The translations under genes and the position numbers were made by a program. From NCBI GenBank assembly GCA_022842625.1, contig JALHPG010000004.1:48800-112799 (forward strand): a stretch of DNA of 64,000 nucleotides, written 5' to 3'. How positions within the stretch are numbered: position 1 is the first letter of the stretch; each line of letters begins with the position of its first letter. Positions 17,603-28,200 of the stretch are shown here, in pieces. The notes beneath the pieces are model-generated. The model searched no databases. It was not told the DNA's origin and saw only the letters and a list, made by a program, of their open reading frames with translations. The stretch comes from Bacteroidia bacterium. GTDB taxonomy: Bacteria > Bacteroidota > Bacteroidia > B-17B0 > Aurantibacillaceae.

Positions 17603-19942
17603 ATGATTCGACTTTTTTTAATCTTTTTTTTCTTTGCGACTTTTTTTTCATTTTCGCAAGTTGGCCCTCGCTCTTGGCAAGACCATTTGGGATTAAATAA
17701 TTGTAATTCTATTACAAAATTTAACGGAAAAATTTATGCATCAAATTATAATGGAATAGTAAAAGTTAATGAAGATGATTTTAGTGTAGAAAGATTAAAT
17801 AAAATTAACGGATTGAACGATGTTGGCATTCGTTTACTTAGAGTTAATCCATATAACAATAAACTTTTGGTAATTTACGAAAACAGTAATATTGATGTTA
17901 TAAGTTCAAATGATGATATTAAAAATTATTCTGAAATAAAGTCAAAGATATTAAGTGGAAAAAAAATCATTAATGAAGTAACTTTTAAAGGACAGTTTGC
18001 ATATTTAGCGTGTGGTTTTGGGATAATTGTTTTTGATACCGAAAAATTAGAGGTTAAAGAAACTTTTATTATCGGACCAAACGGCACCAACATAGAAGTT
18101 TACCAACTGGCATTGAACGACTCTCTTATTTTTGCTGCTACTCCGAACGGGTTGTATAGGTCAAATTATAAAACCAAGATCTTAAATAATTTTAATAATT
18201 GGTCATTGGTACCATCTTCAGATATTCCGGCCGGTGCAGTTTGTGGGGTAGTTAATGCAAAAGGAAAAATTGTTGCCGCCTATTCACCATCAAAACTTAA
18301 TCAAGATAGTTTATTAAAAGATAAGTTTTATGTTTTAAATAATAATGCTTGGTCTAAGCTATTTACCACATTTGACCCAACTACTATAAAAAAACTAACC
18401 TATGTAGACAATAATTATTTTTCTTTGATAGACCAATTTGGTGTTTTGGTTTTAGACGTGAATGATTTGTTATTTAAACAGCGTTTTACTTCTGCCAACG
18501 GCGCTCCTAATTTTAACGCTCAAGACACTTATTTTGGTTCAAATAATGGCAGTTATTCCTATTGGGTTGCAGATCAATTTAACGGCGCCTTTCAATCTTA
18601 TGGGCCCAATCCTTATTATTCTCAACAAGTTGTTAAGTTAGGCGGCACTTATAGTAGTTTGATAAGTAACATAGATATTTTTGAAGGTGAGGTTGCCACT
18701 TCTCCCTCAGCACCCGATCAAGGCGGAGGAACCAAATATGTTAGAGAAGGAATAAATTTATTTGAAAACAACGATTGGACTTACCTAAAATCAAAAGAGT
18801 TTAATAATAATGAAATTTATGATATTAATTTTGTTTATTATGACAGAAAAGATAGGAGCAGGGTTTATGCAAGTTCATGGTGGGCGGGTTTGTTAGAGTA
18901 TAAGGATAAACAACTTGTGGCCATATATAACGCATCAAATTCTGCAATGCCCGAATTATATCCTGGCGCCACCCGTTGCAGCGGCATGTGTATGGATAAT
19001 GACGGTAACTTATGGTTTGCGAACAGCGACTCAAAAAACTATGTAACCGTTAAAAAGAAAAACGGATCCTTTCAATCGTTTACATTTGACGTGGGAAGAT
19101 TTACTCGTAAGGTTTTTGTAGATAAAAATAATTACATCTGGGCGCTTCATGAGAGACAAGCCGGTATAACCGTTTTTAAACATAATAATTTTTCAACGCC
19201 GGTGCAAAATGTAAATTACAAAGTGCTAACAAAAGATGTTGGGTTTGGTAATTTGGGATCTAATTCTATTTACTCAATTGCAGAAGATAAGGACGGAAAA
19301 ATTTGGATCGGAACAGATGCAGGAGTTCGCGTGTTTTATAACTCAACATCCATTTTTAGCAATTCTAATTTTGATGCACAACCAATAAAAATTGTTCAAG
19401 ATGGAAATGTGGAATTATTATTGGAAAAAGATGTTGTTACCTCAATAGTTGTTGATGGAGCAAATAATAAATGGGTGGGCACGCTTGATGGAGGGATTTA
19501 TTGTTTTAGCCCCGATGGCTTGCAGCAAATTTATCACTTCACAAAAGATAACAGTCCTTTGTATTCAAACACTATTGTGGATATTAATTATGAAAAAGTG
19601 AGCGGTGATATTTATATTGGAACCGACCTTGGCTTACAATCCTTTAGAAGTGTAATTATTGAAGGAGAAGATAAATATAGTAATGTATATGCTTATCCAA
19701 ATCCGGTAAAACCAAATTACCAAGGCACTGTTTTTGTAAGAGGGTTAATAGATAATTCAGTAGTTAAAATTGTAGATGAGTCAGGTAATTTAGTTTGGGA
19801 AACTAAATCTCAAGGTGGGCAGATAGAATGGCCATTAAAAAATCTTTCAAGTAATCGGGTTTCTTCAGGTGTTTATATTGTGTATGCCACAACAACAAAC
19901 GGCGAACAACGAGCTGTTTCAAAAGTTCTTGTTATCAATTAA
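17603..19942 (+). CDS. porZ: Type IX secretion protein PorZ-like (beta-propeller)
   Basis: PorZ is part of the T9SS attachment complex at the cell surface, where it delivers anionic LPS to the sortase PorU. The ATG at 17603 gives 779 residues, close to the family length, with a signal peptide (MIRLFLIFFFFATFFSFSQ); a GTG at 17579 would add an implausible polar tail. The mature N-terminus (GPRSWQDHLGLNN) matches the usual PorZ start. Propeller blades follow with repeated xxIWIGTDAGV/NNKWVGTLDGG motifs (two seven-bladed propellers in the known structure), then a C-terminal beta-sandwich of sorting-domain type (YAYPNPVKPN). It shares one base with recO. Confidence 0.85.
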   Translation: MIRLFLIFFFFATFFSFSQVGPRSWQDHLGLNNCNSITKFNGKIYASNYNGIVKVNEDDFSVERLNKINGLNDVGIRLLRVNPYNNKLLVIYENSNIDVISSNDDIKNYSEIKSKILSGKKIINEVTFKGQFAYLACGFGIIVFDTEKLEVKETFIIGPNGTNIEVYQLALNDSLIFAATPNGLYRSNYKTKILNNFNNWSLVPSSDIPAGAVCGVVNAKGKIVAAYSPSKLNQDSLLKDKFYVLNNNAWSKLFTTFDPTTIKKLTYVDNNYFSLIDQFGVLVLDVNDLLFKQRFTSANGAPNFNAQDTYFGSNNGSYSYWVADQFNGAFQSYGPNPYYSQQVVKLGGTYSSLISNIDIFEGEVATSPSAPDQGGGTKYVREGINLFENNDWTYLKSKEFNNNEIYDINFVYYDRKDRSRVYASSWWAGLLEYKDKQLVAIYNASNSAMPELYPGATRCSGMCMDNDGNLWFANSDSKNYVTVKKKNGSFQSFTFDVGRFTRKVFVDKNNYIWALHERQAGITVFKHNNFSTPVQNVNYKVLTKDVGFGNLGSNSIYSIAEDKDGKIWIGTDAGVRVFYNSTSIFSNSNFDAQPIKIVQDGNVELLLEKDVVTSIVVDGANNKWVGTLDGGIYCFSPDGLQQIYHFTKDNSPLYSNTIVDINYEKVSGDIYIGTDLGLQSFRSVIIEGEDKYSNVYAYPNPVKPNYQGTVFVRGLIDNSVVKIVDESGNLVWETKSQGGQIEWPLKNLSSNRVSSGVYIVYATTTNGEQRAVSKVLVIN

Positions 19943-20649
19943 TGCGTGTTTCGGATAAAGCCATTGTTTTACAAGCAATAAAACATGGCGACAAAAAGTT
20001 TATTTTAAAACTGTATACGCACAACAACGGTCTGGTTACAGCTTCTGTAGCTTTAAACAAAAACATTCGGTCAAGCAATATTTTTCCTTTAAGTTTAATT
20101 AATGTAGAGCTAGTTTTAAAACAAAATAAAGATGTTCATCAAGTTACTGAGATATCCAGCTATTACATATTATCAAACATTTCTGGCTCTTTATCAAAGT
20201 TAAGTATAGCACAATTTTTAAACGAAATTTTAATTAAATCAATTAAAGAAAGTGCCACTAACCAACATTTGTTTGAATTTATCGAGTCTTGTTTAATTTA
20301 TTTGAATGACACCGAAACAGAATTTGTGAATTTGCATTTGTATTTTTTATTAGAGTTAACAAAGTATTTTGGTGTTGAGCCTCAAAATAATTATTCAATA
20401 CAAACCCCCTTTTTTGATTGTCGAGATGGCCAGTTCTCCAATATGGCTTTAGCCTTCCCTTTGGGTTTAGGAAAAGAAGACTCACTTTTATTTTCGCAAT
20501 TTTTAAAAGTAAATGCTTTAAAAACAAATTTATCAAACCATCAACGACAAACGATTTTAGAAATTTTGTTAGCATATTATCGTTTACACTTTCCCGGTTT
20601 TAATACAATAAAGAGTTTAGATGTTTTAAAAGAAATAATTGCCGGTTAA
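19942..20649 (+). CDS. recO: DNA repair protein RecO
   Basis: RecO works with RecR and RecF to load RecA onto SSB-coated gaps during recombinational repair. The 235-residue protein has the N-terminal OB fold (VSDKAIVLQAIKHGDKKFILKLYTHNNG) and the helical domain with FFDCRDGQF. The two CxxC zinc motifs of some RecO proteins are absent, as in several Gram-negative lineages. Its ATG shares a base with the porZ stop (TAATG), so translation is coupled. The 3' end overlaps the convergent barrel gene by four bases. Confidence 0.88.
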   Translation: MRVSDKAIVLQAIKHGDKKFILKLYTHNNGLVTASVALNKNIRSSNIFPLSLINVELVLKQNKDVHQVTEISSYYILSNISGSLSKLSIAQFLNEILIKSIKESATNQHLFEFIESCLIYLNDTETEFVNLHLYFLLELTKYFGVEPQNNYSIQTPFFDCRDGQFSNMALAFPLGLGKEDSLLFSQFLKVNALKTNLSNHQRQTILEILLAYYRLHFPGFNTIKSLDVLKEIIAG

Positions 20650-22250
20650 AAATCTCTGTAATTATTCCAGAAACTGGTTTTAAATCCAAGATAGAAGAAA
20701 GGGTTTTGCAAAACGTATCCTAAGTCATTTTTTTCTGAGCGTTGAATATAGCCTAACTCTAAGCGCATATTCATTTTTGGAATAAGATAGTACGAGAGTT
20801 TAATACTACTTTGTAAAATATTAGTTTTGATACCTTGCGTTGTTTTGTGTCCATATTCGTATGGACGAGTAGTATAACTCAAATAAATATTTTGCCCTAA
20901 ATTTGATTTTCCATTTAAAGAATCTTTCCCAACGGTTGCATACATTGTTTGCCAGTTAACCTCCCAATTGTTTTTTCTGTAAGATAGAAAACCTAAAAAC
21001 TCTTTAAAATTTGCACCTAAGGGGTGTGCTAAAGGCATTCCGTAATGCCCGTAGTTCTGTTCAATAACACCGTGAGAGTATGTGTAAGGCCTAACTTGAT
21101 TATATTCTAGTTGTAAACTTAATCCTTTAATACCGCCCACATTAATATATTTTAAACCCAATTGCCACGCCTGTTTATTTGCCCACCAACCTCTGCGAGC
21201 TCTTATTTCTTTCAGAAAAAACTCATCTAAACCTAATTGTCCATAAAGTTTTAGTCGGTTAAATAATTTATAATTTACATTTAATCCTATAAGGGCATTG
21301 TCAGGCGAGCCAACAGAATATTCCTGAGGCCTGAAAAAAATAATTGGGTTTAGATAATTTACTTCAAAGCTTCGTGTCTGGTTAGTATCAGTTCCTTTAA
21401 AGATAATATTCTCAAATAAGCCAATGTTTAGCTCCTTGGTTATATTGTAGCTTAAATAATGAAATACCCCGAATTTATTTTTGAAATTTTTTTGTATGCC
21501 ATTTGCCTGAGTCACATCGTTCATCCAAGTATACCATACGTTGTACTGCAAGCGCCAAATATTAGTGTTAATCTTAAAAAAAGGGTAAGCGGGCGCATTA
21601 TCGCTTAACAATAAACTTCTGTAACCATCGCCAATAAAATGCTTATCGCGTCCTAATTGAAAATTAAAAATTTTATTGTTGTTGGGTGAATAAGAAACAT
21701 AACCCGTGTAATCCATAAATGAGTAACCGCTTTTATTGTTTCCGTATGCCTGCCCATAGGTTGGCATTATTTTTTGGTTGGATAATAATGTATCCATATA
21801 AAACGGTAAAATACTTTTTCCGCCAACAATGGTTCCTGCAAAAGTAAAATCGTTATTGATGTTTACCTTTAAATGAGTGCCGCCAACAAAATCGGTTATA
21901 AGTTTTTGAGCCAGGCCATCGTATCCTGTCTCTGCGTCAAGAATTGGATGAAGCTGTATATTATACCAATTTCTTTTTTCGGGTTTTTCATTAAGTGTTT
22001 TACTTAAAAAGAAATTTTTAAAACCATAGTGTTTAAACGGAACAGTTGAGTCGTTTGCTTCAGAAAAAGTACTGCTTAAATAAGGTTTAAACGAAGAGTG
22101 AAAGGTTAAATTAGGCTTCGAAATATTCCAATAATCAAATGCAGCGTCTGTGTTACTTGAAATAAATGCGTTACGCGCCTTTTGATCGTATTGCCCAAAA
22201 GAACAATTATAGAAGGCAATGGTAAGTAATAACGCAATTATTTTTTTCAT
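20646..22250 (-). CDS. Wzi/RemB-like outer-membrane beta-barrel protein
   Basis: A 534-residue protein with a signal peptide (MKKIIALLLTIAFYNCSFG) and a long beta-barrel. FQLGRDKHFIGDGYRSLLL and the following LSDNAPAYPFFKI match the Wzi/RemB family. In E. coli, Wzi anchors capsule at the surface; in Flavobacterium, RemB is a motility-associated surface protein. Either a capsule or an adhesion role is possible here. It is convergent with recO (four-base overlap) and downstream of the mdh terminator, so it probably has its own promoter. Gliding genes (gldK-N) are not in the window. Confidence 0.72.
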   Translation of the reverse strand: MKKIIALLLTIAFYNCSFGQYDQKARNAFISSNTDAAFDYWNISKPNLTFHSSFKPYLSSTFSEANDSTVPFKHYGFKNFFLSKTLNEKPEKRNWYNIQLHPILDAETGYDGLAQKLITDFVGGTHLKVNINNDFTFAGTIVGGKSILPFYMDTLLSNQKIMPTYGQAYGNNKSGYSFMDYTGYVSYSPNNNKIFNFQLGRDKHFIGDGYRSLLLSDNAPAYPFFKINTNIWRLQYNVWYTWMNDVTQANGIQKNFKNKFGVFHYLSYNITKELNIGLFENIIFKGTDTNQTRSFEVNYLNPIIFFRPQEYSVGSPDNALIGLNVNYKLFNRLKLYGQLGLDEFFLKEIRARRGWWANKQAWQLGLKYINVGGIKGLSLQLEYNQVRPYTYSHGVIEQNYGHYGMPLAHPLGANFKEFLGFLSYRKNNWEVNWQTMYATVGKDSLNGKSNLGQNIYLSYTTRPYEYGHKTTQGIKTNILQSSIKLSYYLIPKMNMRLELGYIQRSEKNDLGYVLQNPFFYLGFKTSFWNNYRDF

Positions 22251-22300
22251 TTTATTATGTAAAAATAAGCAAAAACAAATACTGTAAGGGTTTATAAATA

Positions 22301-22336
22301 AAAAAACCGTTTCAGGTTAACTGAAACGGTTTTTTT
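22301..22336 (-). terminator. Intrinsic terminator of mdh
   Basis: A 15-bp stem (22301-22315 with 22321-22335, loop GTTAA) is followed on the minus strand by a T-run. It sits 15 bases after the mdh stop and before the barrel gene's start, so it isolates mdh. Confidence 0.85.
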
Positions 22337-22350
22337 TAAATTAAAAATGA

Positions 22351-23289
22351 TTAAGCTGTTTTCATATCGCTTAAAACTTGATTCATTGCTCTAACAGCGT
22401 CAGCGCTTTTGTTAAACAACGCTTGTTCTTCAGCATTTAATTTATAATCTACAATTTTCTCCCATCCGTTTTTTCCGATAATTACCGGAACACCTAAACA
22501 AATATCTTTTTGTCCGTATTCGCCATCTAAAGCAACGCAACAAGGGAATAATTTTTTCTGATCGTTAATGATACTGTTAACTAATGCGGCAACCGCCGCT
22601 CCTGGTGCATACCAAGCACTTGTTCCTAACATTCCTGTTAATGTTGCGCCACCAACCATTGTATCGGCAGAAACTTTTTTAAGCGCCTCAGCATCTAAAA
22701 ATTGAGAAACCGGAACACCTGTATAAGAAGCTAAACGAGTTAACGGAATCATTGTTGTGTCGCCGTGTCCGCCAATAACAACACCGCTAATATCACTAGC
22801 AGGAGCGTTTAGGGCGGCAGATAAATAACACTTAAAACGAGCGCTATCTAAGATCCCACCCATTCCAATAATTCTATTTTTAGGCAATTTACTTTCTTTT
22901 AATGCTAAGTAAGTCATTGTATCCATTGGGTTACTTACTACAATAATTATTGCTTCCGGAGAATGTTTTAAAACATTTTCTGTAACCGTTTTTACAATTC
23001 CTGCATTAATACCAATTAATTCTTCACGGGTCATTCCGGGTTTACGAGGAATACCGCTTGTAATTACAACCACTTTACTGTTTGCAGTTTTAGCATAATC
23101 GTTTGTGCTTCCACTAATGCGAGTATTAAAGCCATTAAGCGTTGCTGTTTGCATAAGGTCTAATGCTTTTCCTTCAGCAAAATTTTCTTTAATATCTAAA
23201 ATAACTACTTCGCTTGCAATGCGATTAAGAGCGATGTATTCTGCACATGTTGCTCCAACGTTTCCTGCACCTATAACGGATACTTTCAT
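22351..23289 (-). CDS. mdh: Malate dehydrogenase (LDH-like type)
   Basis: Oxidises malate to oxaloacetate with NAD+ in the TCA cycle. The 312-residue protein has the Rossmann loop GAGNVGAT (7-14) and Asp32 for NAD+ specificity. The substrate-binding arginines are Arg82 and Arg88 (IPRKPGMTRE) and Arg151, and the catalytic pair is Asp148/His175 (GGHGDTTMIP). Arg82 in the mobile loop, in place of the Gln of lactate dehydrogenase, marks it as malate dehydrogenase. It has its own downstream terminator, so it is likely monocistronic. Confidence 0.95.
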   Translation of the reverse strand: MKVSVIGAGNVGATCAEYIALNRIASEVVILDIKENFAEGKALDLMQTATLNGFNTRISGSTNDYAKTANSKVVVITSGIPRKPGMTREELIGINAGIVKTVTENVLKHSPEAIIIVVSNPMDTMTYLALKESKLPKNRIIGMGGILDSARFKCYLSAALNAPASDISGVVIGGHGDTTMIPLTRLASYTGVPVSQFLDAEALKKVSADTMVGGATLTGMLGTSAWYAPGAAVAALVNSIINDQKKLFPCCVALDGEYGQKDICLGVPVIIGKNGWEKIVDYKLNAEEQALFNKSADAVRAMNQVLSDMKTA

Positions 23290-23382
23290 GGTTTTGATTT
23301 TTAAAATTTAGGTAAATTTAAAGGATTTAAATACACTATACTAGGGTGTTGATAATTTTTATTTGTGAGCTAAAAACAGCCC

Positions 23383-24801
23383 TTAGCTTTTAATTTTTGA
23401 GGCAATATTTAATAACTTTCCTTCTTCAAAATAATTTGCCATTATTTGCAAGCCCATTGGTAAGCCATTGCTATGAATTCCGCAAGGCACTGATATAGCA
23501 GGCACTCCGGCAATATTTGCTTGCACAGTAAAAATATCCTCTAAGTACATTTTAATCGGATCGGCACTGTTTTTTCCAAACTCAAAAGCTGTACCGGGAG
23601 TAGATGGGGTTAAAATAAAATCGAAATTGTTTAATATCTCTTTTGTTTTTTCCTGAATAACCCTGCGTACTTTTTGCCCTTTGCTATAATATGCATCGTA
23701 ATAACCGGCACTTAAAACAAAAGTTCCCAACATTATACGACGTTTTACTTCCTTACCAAAACCTTCGCTTCTGGATTTTTTGTAGGTGCTTTCAAGGTCT
23801 GTGGCGTTTTTTGTTCTGTAGCCGTAATGTATTCCGTCAAAGCGCGAAAGGTTAGAAGATGCTTCTGCCGTTGTTAATACATAGTAAGTTGGCACTAAAA
23901 ATTCTAAATAAGGAAAATCAACTGCCTCAACAACATGACCATTGTTTTTTAACCATTCTATTTGTTTTAAAACAGCTTGTTTTACTTCTGGATCTAAACC
24001 TTCTGCCTCAACGCACTCCTTTAAATAAGCAAATTTAAATTTTTTATCTGCAGTTAATTCATTACTGTAATTTTCAACTTTTTGAGATGAAGAAGTGTTA
24101 TCGTTTTTGTCTGAACCGCTGATAATTTCCAATACTAAAGCGCAATCTTCAACAGATTTAGTTATTGGTCCAATTTGATCAAAGGAAGATGCATAAGCAA
24201 TCAACCCAAAACGTGAAACTCTTCCGTAAGTTGGTTTAAGACCCACAGTACCCGTAAACGAAGCGGGTTGGCGAATAGAGCCTCCTGTATCAGAACCTAA
24301 TGTAACATGACATAAATTTGCGGCTACAGCAACTGCCGATCCGCCAGATGATCCGCCAGGAACGTATTTTTCGTTAAGTGGATTTAATACATTTCCGAAA
24401 GCAGAATTTTCATTACTGCTTCCCATCGCAAATTCGTCACAATTTAAGCGCCCAATTATAATGGCATCTTCGGCTAATAGTTTTTCTACAACTGTTGCTG
24501 AATATAATGATTCAAAACCCTCCAATATTTTTGATGACGCAGAAACTTTATGGCCTTTGTAACAGATATTGTCTTTTAAACCAACAATAACTCCTGCTAA
24601 TTTGCCGGCAGTTCCGGCTTTTATTTTTTCATCTGTTTTTTTCGCTAATTCTTTTGCCGAATCTTCAAACACCTCTAAAAAAGCGTTTAATTGTTTTTTT
24701 TGAGAAATTAATGAAATAGCCTCTTCCACTAAAGATGTACAATTAGTTTTACCTGTCTTTAGATCAGCTTGTAATGTTTTTATGTTTGAGAATGAATACA
24801 C
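23383..24801 (-). CDS. gatA: Asp-tRNA(Asn)/Glu-tRNA(Gln) amidotransferase subunit A (GatA)
   Basis: GatA is the glutaminase and amide-transfer subunit of GatCAB, which converts Glu-tRNA(Gln) or Asp-tRNA(Asn) to the amidated form when the cell lacks the matching synthetase. The 472-residue protein has the amidase signature: Lys76 (GLKDNI), cis-Ser151 (GGSSGGSAVA) and nucleophile Ser175 (DTGGSIRQPA), each exactly three residues before the S. aureus numbering. gatB and gatC are not in the window, as is common in genomes where the three genes are scattered. It follows tatA on the same strand with a hairpin between. Confidence 0.93.
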   Translation of the reverse strand: MYSFSNIKTLQADLKTGKTNCTSLVEEAISLISQKKQLNAFLEVFEDSAKELAKKTDEKIKAGTAGKLAGVIVGLKDNICYKGHKVSASSKILEGFESLYSATVVEKLLAEDAIIIGRLNCDEFAMGSSNENSAFGNVLNPLNEKYVPGGSSGGSAVAVAANLCHVTLGSDTGGSIRQPASFTGTVGLKPTYGRVSRFGLIAYASSFDQIGPITKSVEDCALVLEIISGSDKNDNTSSSQKVENYSNELTADKKFKFAYLKECVEAEGLDPEVKQAVLKQIEWLKNNGHVVEAVDFPYLEFLVPTYYVLTTAEASSNLSRFDGIHYGYRTKNATDLESTYKKSRSEGFGKEVKRRIMLGTFVLSAGYYDAYYSKGQKVRRVIQEKTKEILNNFDFILTPSTPGTAFEFGKNSADPIKMYLEDIFTVQANIAGVPAISVPCGIHSNGLPMGLQIMANYFEEGKLLNIASKIKS

Positions 24802-24825
24802 TTAGTTTGGTTTTTAAAAACAACA

Positions 24826-24855
24826 AAAGCGTTACTCTTTATTGAATAACGCTTT
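24826..24855 (-). terminator. Possible terminator between tatA and gatA
   Basis: A 9-bp perfect stem (AAAGCGTTA with TAACGCTTT) with a 12-base loop lies 19 bases after the tatA stop. On the minus strand it is followed by TTTTGTTGTTTTT. The run is interrupted, so readthrough into gatA is possible. Confidence 0.5.
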
Positions 24856-24874
24856 AAATCTACAAATAAATAAA

Positions 24875-25069
24875 TTATTTATTCTCTATTTCAGAGCTAT
24901 CAGGAGTGCCTTTACTAGCATCTTTAAAATCTTTTATTCCTTTTCCAAGACCCTTCATTAATTCCGGAATCTTTTTACCTCCAAACATTAATAAAACAAT
25001 TACTAAAATGATAATGATCTCGGGTGCGCCTAAGCCGCCTAAAATACCTAAAATGAATACTGGTGTCAT
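24875..25069 (-). CDS. tatA: Sec-independent protein translocase TatA/E
   Basis: A 64-residue TatA protein that oligomerises in the inner membrane to let folded twin-arginine substrates pass. After a short N-terminus, [20 protein letters not shown] is the single membrane helix with the usual FGG-K-P hinge (FGGKKIPEL), then the amphipathic helix [16 protein letters not shown] and a short acidic tail. The tatC gene is not in view. A probable substrate, a Tat-signal superoxide dismutase, is encoded at 44375. Confidence 0.92.
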   Translation of the reverse strand: MTPVFILGILGGLGAPEIIIILVIVLLMFGGKKIPELMKGLGKGIKDFKDASKGTPDSSEIENK

Positions 25070-25269
25070 ATTTTATATTATTGACTACAAAGGTATTAAA
25101 TATTGCATTAAATACCAAAATTAACCGTGATTTACCTTAATTTAGAAAAAAAGGCTAGGGTATTTGTTAATTTTTCAAACAAACTCTTCTTTAAATGGTT
25201 TTAATTACGGTCTTAACGGCAATCTACTTTAAATTATATATCTTAAATTTATACCGGAACAAAATAAGA

Positions 25270-28200
25270 ATGAATATGAAAAAAATAATCTTTTCAATAC
25301 TTTGTATATTATCAATAAAAATTTCTTTAGCCCAAAAGTGGACTGAAATGATGCGCGATTCTAACGCAAACTATTATGATATCGTGAAAGAATTTGATAG
25401 TTATTGGAAAGATAAATCCTACGAAAGAGGAAAGGGTTATAAAGCTTTCAAAAGATGGCAGTGGTTTGTTGAACCTCGCGTTTATCCCTCCGGAAACATG
25501 AAGTTTGCGGCTAGAGGATATGCTTTTGAGCAATATCAAAAGCATTTAATTGAAACTGCAAATTTAAAATTAACAAACAGCGCTGCACTTACTGCAACAA
25601 CTGCTAATTGGTCACCACTAGGCCCCTTTGGTTCGCCGGCAAATGGCGATGCAGGAAGGGTACAAACTATTATATTAAAGCCGGGAGATCCTAATACAAT
25701 TTATGTTGGAACCGCTGCCGGAGGTTTTTGGATGAGTAATAATGGCGGCACAAGTTATACAACAACTACCGATCAATTTGGATCTTGCGGAATTTCTGAT
25801 ATCGCTGTAAATCCATTAAACACAAACATTATTTATGTTTCAACGGGCGATAAAGATGCGGGAGACACGCACTCTACAGGTGTTTTGAAGTCAACCGATG
25901 GAGGGCAAACATGGACCCAAACAGGCTTATTATGGCAAACCTCTCAACAACGACGTATTTACCGTGTATTGATAAACCCAATAAACCCAAACACATTAAT
26001 AATTGCAACAAACGTTGGCGCATATAGATCTTTAGACGCAGGAAACACATGGAGTTTAGTAGCTACTTCCGGATATGTTGATGCAGAATATCGTCCCGGA
26101 GACACAACAACCGTTTACCTTGTTACCAATGGTAGCTTTGCGCGTTCAACCAACGGTGGAGCGTCGTTTACAAATATTTCAATTGCCGGTTCTTTATCGA
26201 GTACACGCCTTTCATTAGCAGTTACTCCGGCAAACAATAATTATGTTTATATAATGGTGGGCGCCACCAATAATGGTTTTGGTGGATTATACCGATCTAC
26301 AAACACAGGCTCTTCCTGGACACTCATGAGTTCAAGTCCAAACGTTATGGGTTGGGATCCTAACGGAAACGATGCCGGCGGCCAAGCATGGTATGATATT
26401 GCCATAGACGCTTCGCCTACAAACGCTAATGAAATCATAGTTGGCGGAGTAAATAGCTGGAAATCCACAAACGGAGGAGCTACCTGGACCTTAAACAGCC
26501 ATTGGTACGGAGGTGGCGGAAAACCATACGTGCATGCTGATTTACATTGGGTTTTATATACATCCGGAACTACTTGCTACCTGGGTACAGATGGAGGAGT
26601 TGCGCGAACAACAAACAGCGGCTTAACATGGACTACCATAAACGGAAACATGAATATTGCTCAAATTTACAAGATGAGCCAATCTTCCAGCGTATCAACA
26701 AAAATTATTACGGGTCATCAAGATAACGGCACTAATTATATGAATGGTGCAGCTTGGAGCCAAATTTACGGGGGTGACGGAATGGACTGCTTTATAGATT
26801 GGAGTAATCATAATACAATGGTAGCCTCTTATCAAAATGGGCAGTTTGCAAGGTCTACAAACGGCGGGGCTTCTTTTGTTGGAATTACAAACGGACTAAC
26901 CGGCACACCTGCTTGGGTAGCACCAATTGTTCAAGATCCGGTTAGCCCAAACACCTATTATTGCGGCTACCAAAATGTTTTTAAATCTACCAATCAAGGT
27001 TCTACATGGACCCAGTTAGGAAATATTGGGGCGGTTTTAGATGAGATTAAAGTTTCACCTTCAAATCCAAATATAATTTACGCTACATCTGTAACGGGAA
27101 TTTGGAGAAGCATCAACGGAGGTGCAAATTGGTTAAATATTAATGGCTCTCTGCCAATAGGGGCTGCTCAAATTACCGATATGACAATGGATAATTTAAA
27201 TCCTAACCAGATTTATGTAACATTATCCGGTTATTCTTCAGGAAACAAAGTTTATAGGTCAAATAACGGTGGAGCAACCTGGACAAATTATTCAACCGGC
27301 TTACCAAATATTCCAACTAATTGTATCGTTTATACAAATAACTCTCCACAAGCAATTTATGTTGGAACCGACATGGGTGTTTATTACCGCGAGGCCAGCA
27401 TGACAAGCTGGACTCCATATATGAGCGGTCTTCCAAACATTGTTGTTCAAGATATGGAAATTTTTTATCCAACCAGAAAATTAAGGGCGGCAACTTATGC
27501 ACGTGGAGTTTGGGAAACAGATCTCTATAGTAACCCAACTGCCCCTCCGGTTGCGGCATTTACTAGCTTTTTCACGCCGGGCTGTGTAAACACACCATTA
27601 CAATTTAATGATGTTTCTGCCAACACTCCAACAGCCTGGAATTGGGCATTTCCCGGAGGAACCCCTGCCGGGTCTTCGGCTCAAAACCCAACTGTAACTT
27701 ATGCGGCTAGTGGAGTTTATAATGTAACTTTAACCACAGTAAACGGTAATGGACCAAGCACGCCATATGTTGGCACAATTAATATTGTAAATGCACCTAC
27801 AGTTACTCCTGTAACCGCTTCTATTTGTGAAAATCAAACAGGAAACATTAGTGTAAATACAAATGGAAATATAGTTAATTGGGATACAGGACAACAAGGG
27901 ATTTCCATAAGTGTTTCCAGCTCTGTAAATACGGTTTATAATTATACAGTGTCGTTAGGGGCTTGTAATACTGCAGGTAGCTCAACTTTATTTGTAAATC
28001 CGGCTCCTCAAACACCAACCGTAATTCAAATGTCAGGATATTTGGCCACCTATATAATCGCCAATAGTTTTCAATGGTATTTGAATGGAAGTCCGATTCC
28101 TGGAGCTACTTTAAACACATATGTTCCAACGGTTGATGGATATTATAGTGTATGGGCAGCGAATGGAAATTGTATGACTTCGTCGCAATCCCTTTTGATA

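Noticed and set aside
25195..25269. Possible extra N-terminus of the large T9SS cargo protein
   Set aside because: It would put 25 residues before a normal signal peptide; the ATG at 25270/25276 is the sensible start.
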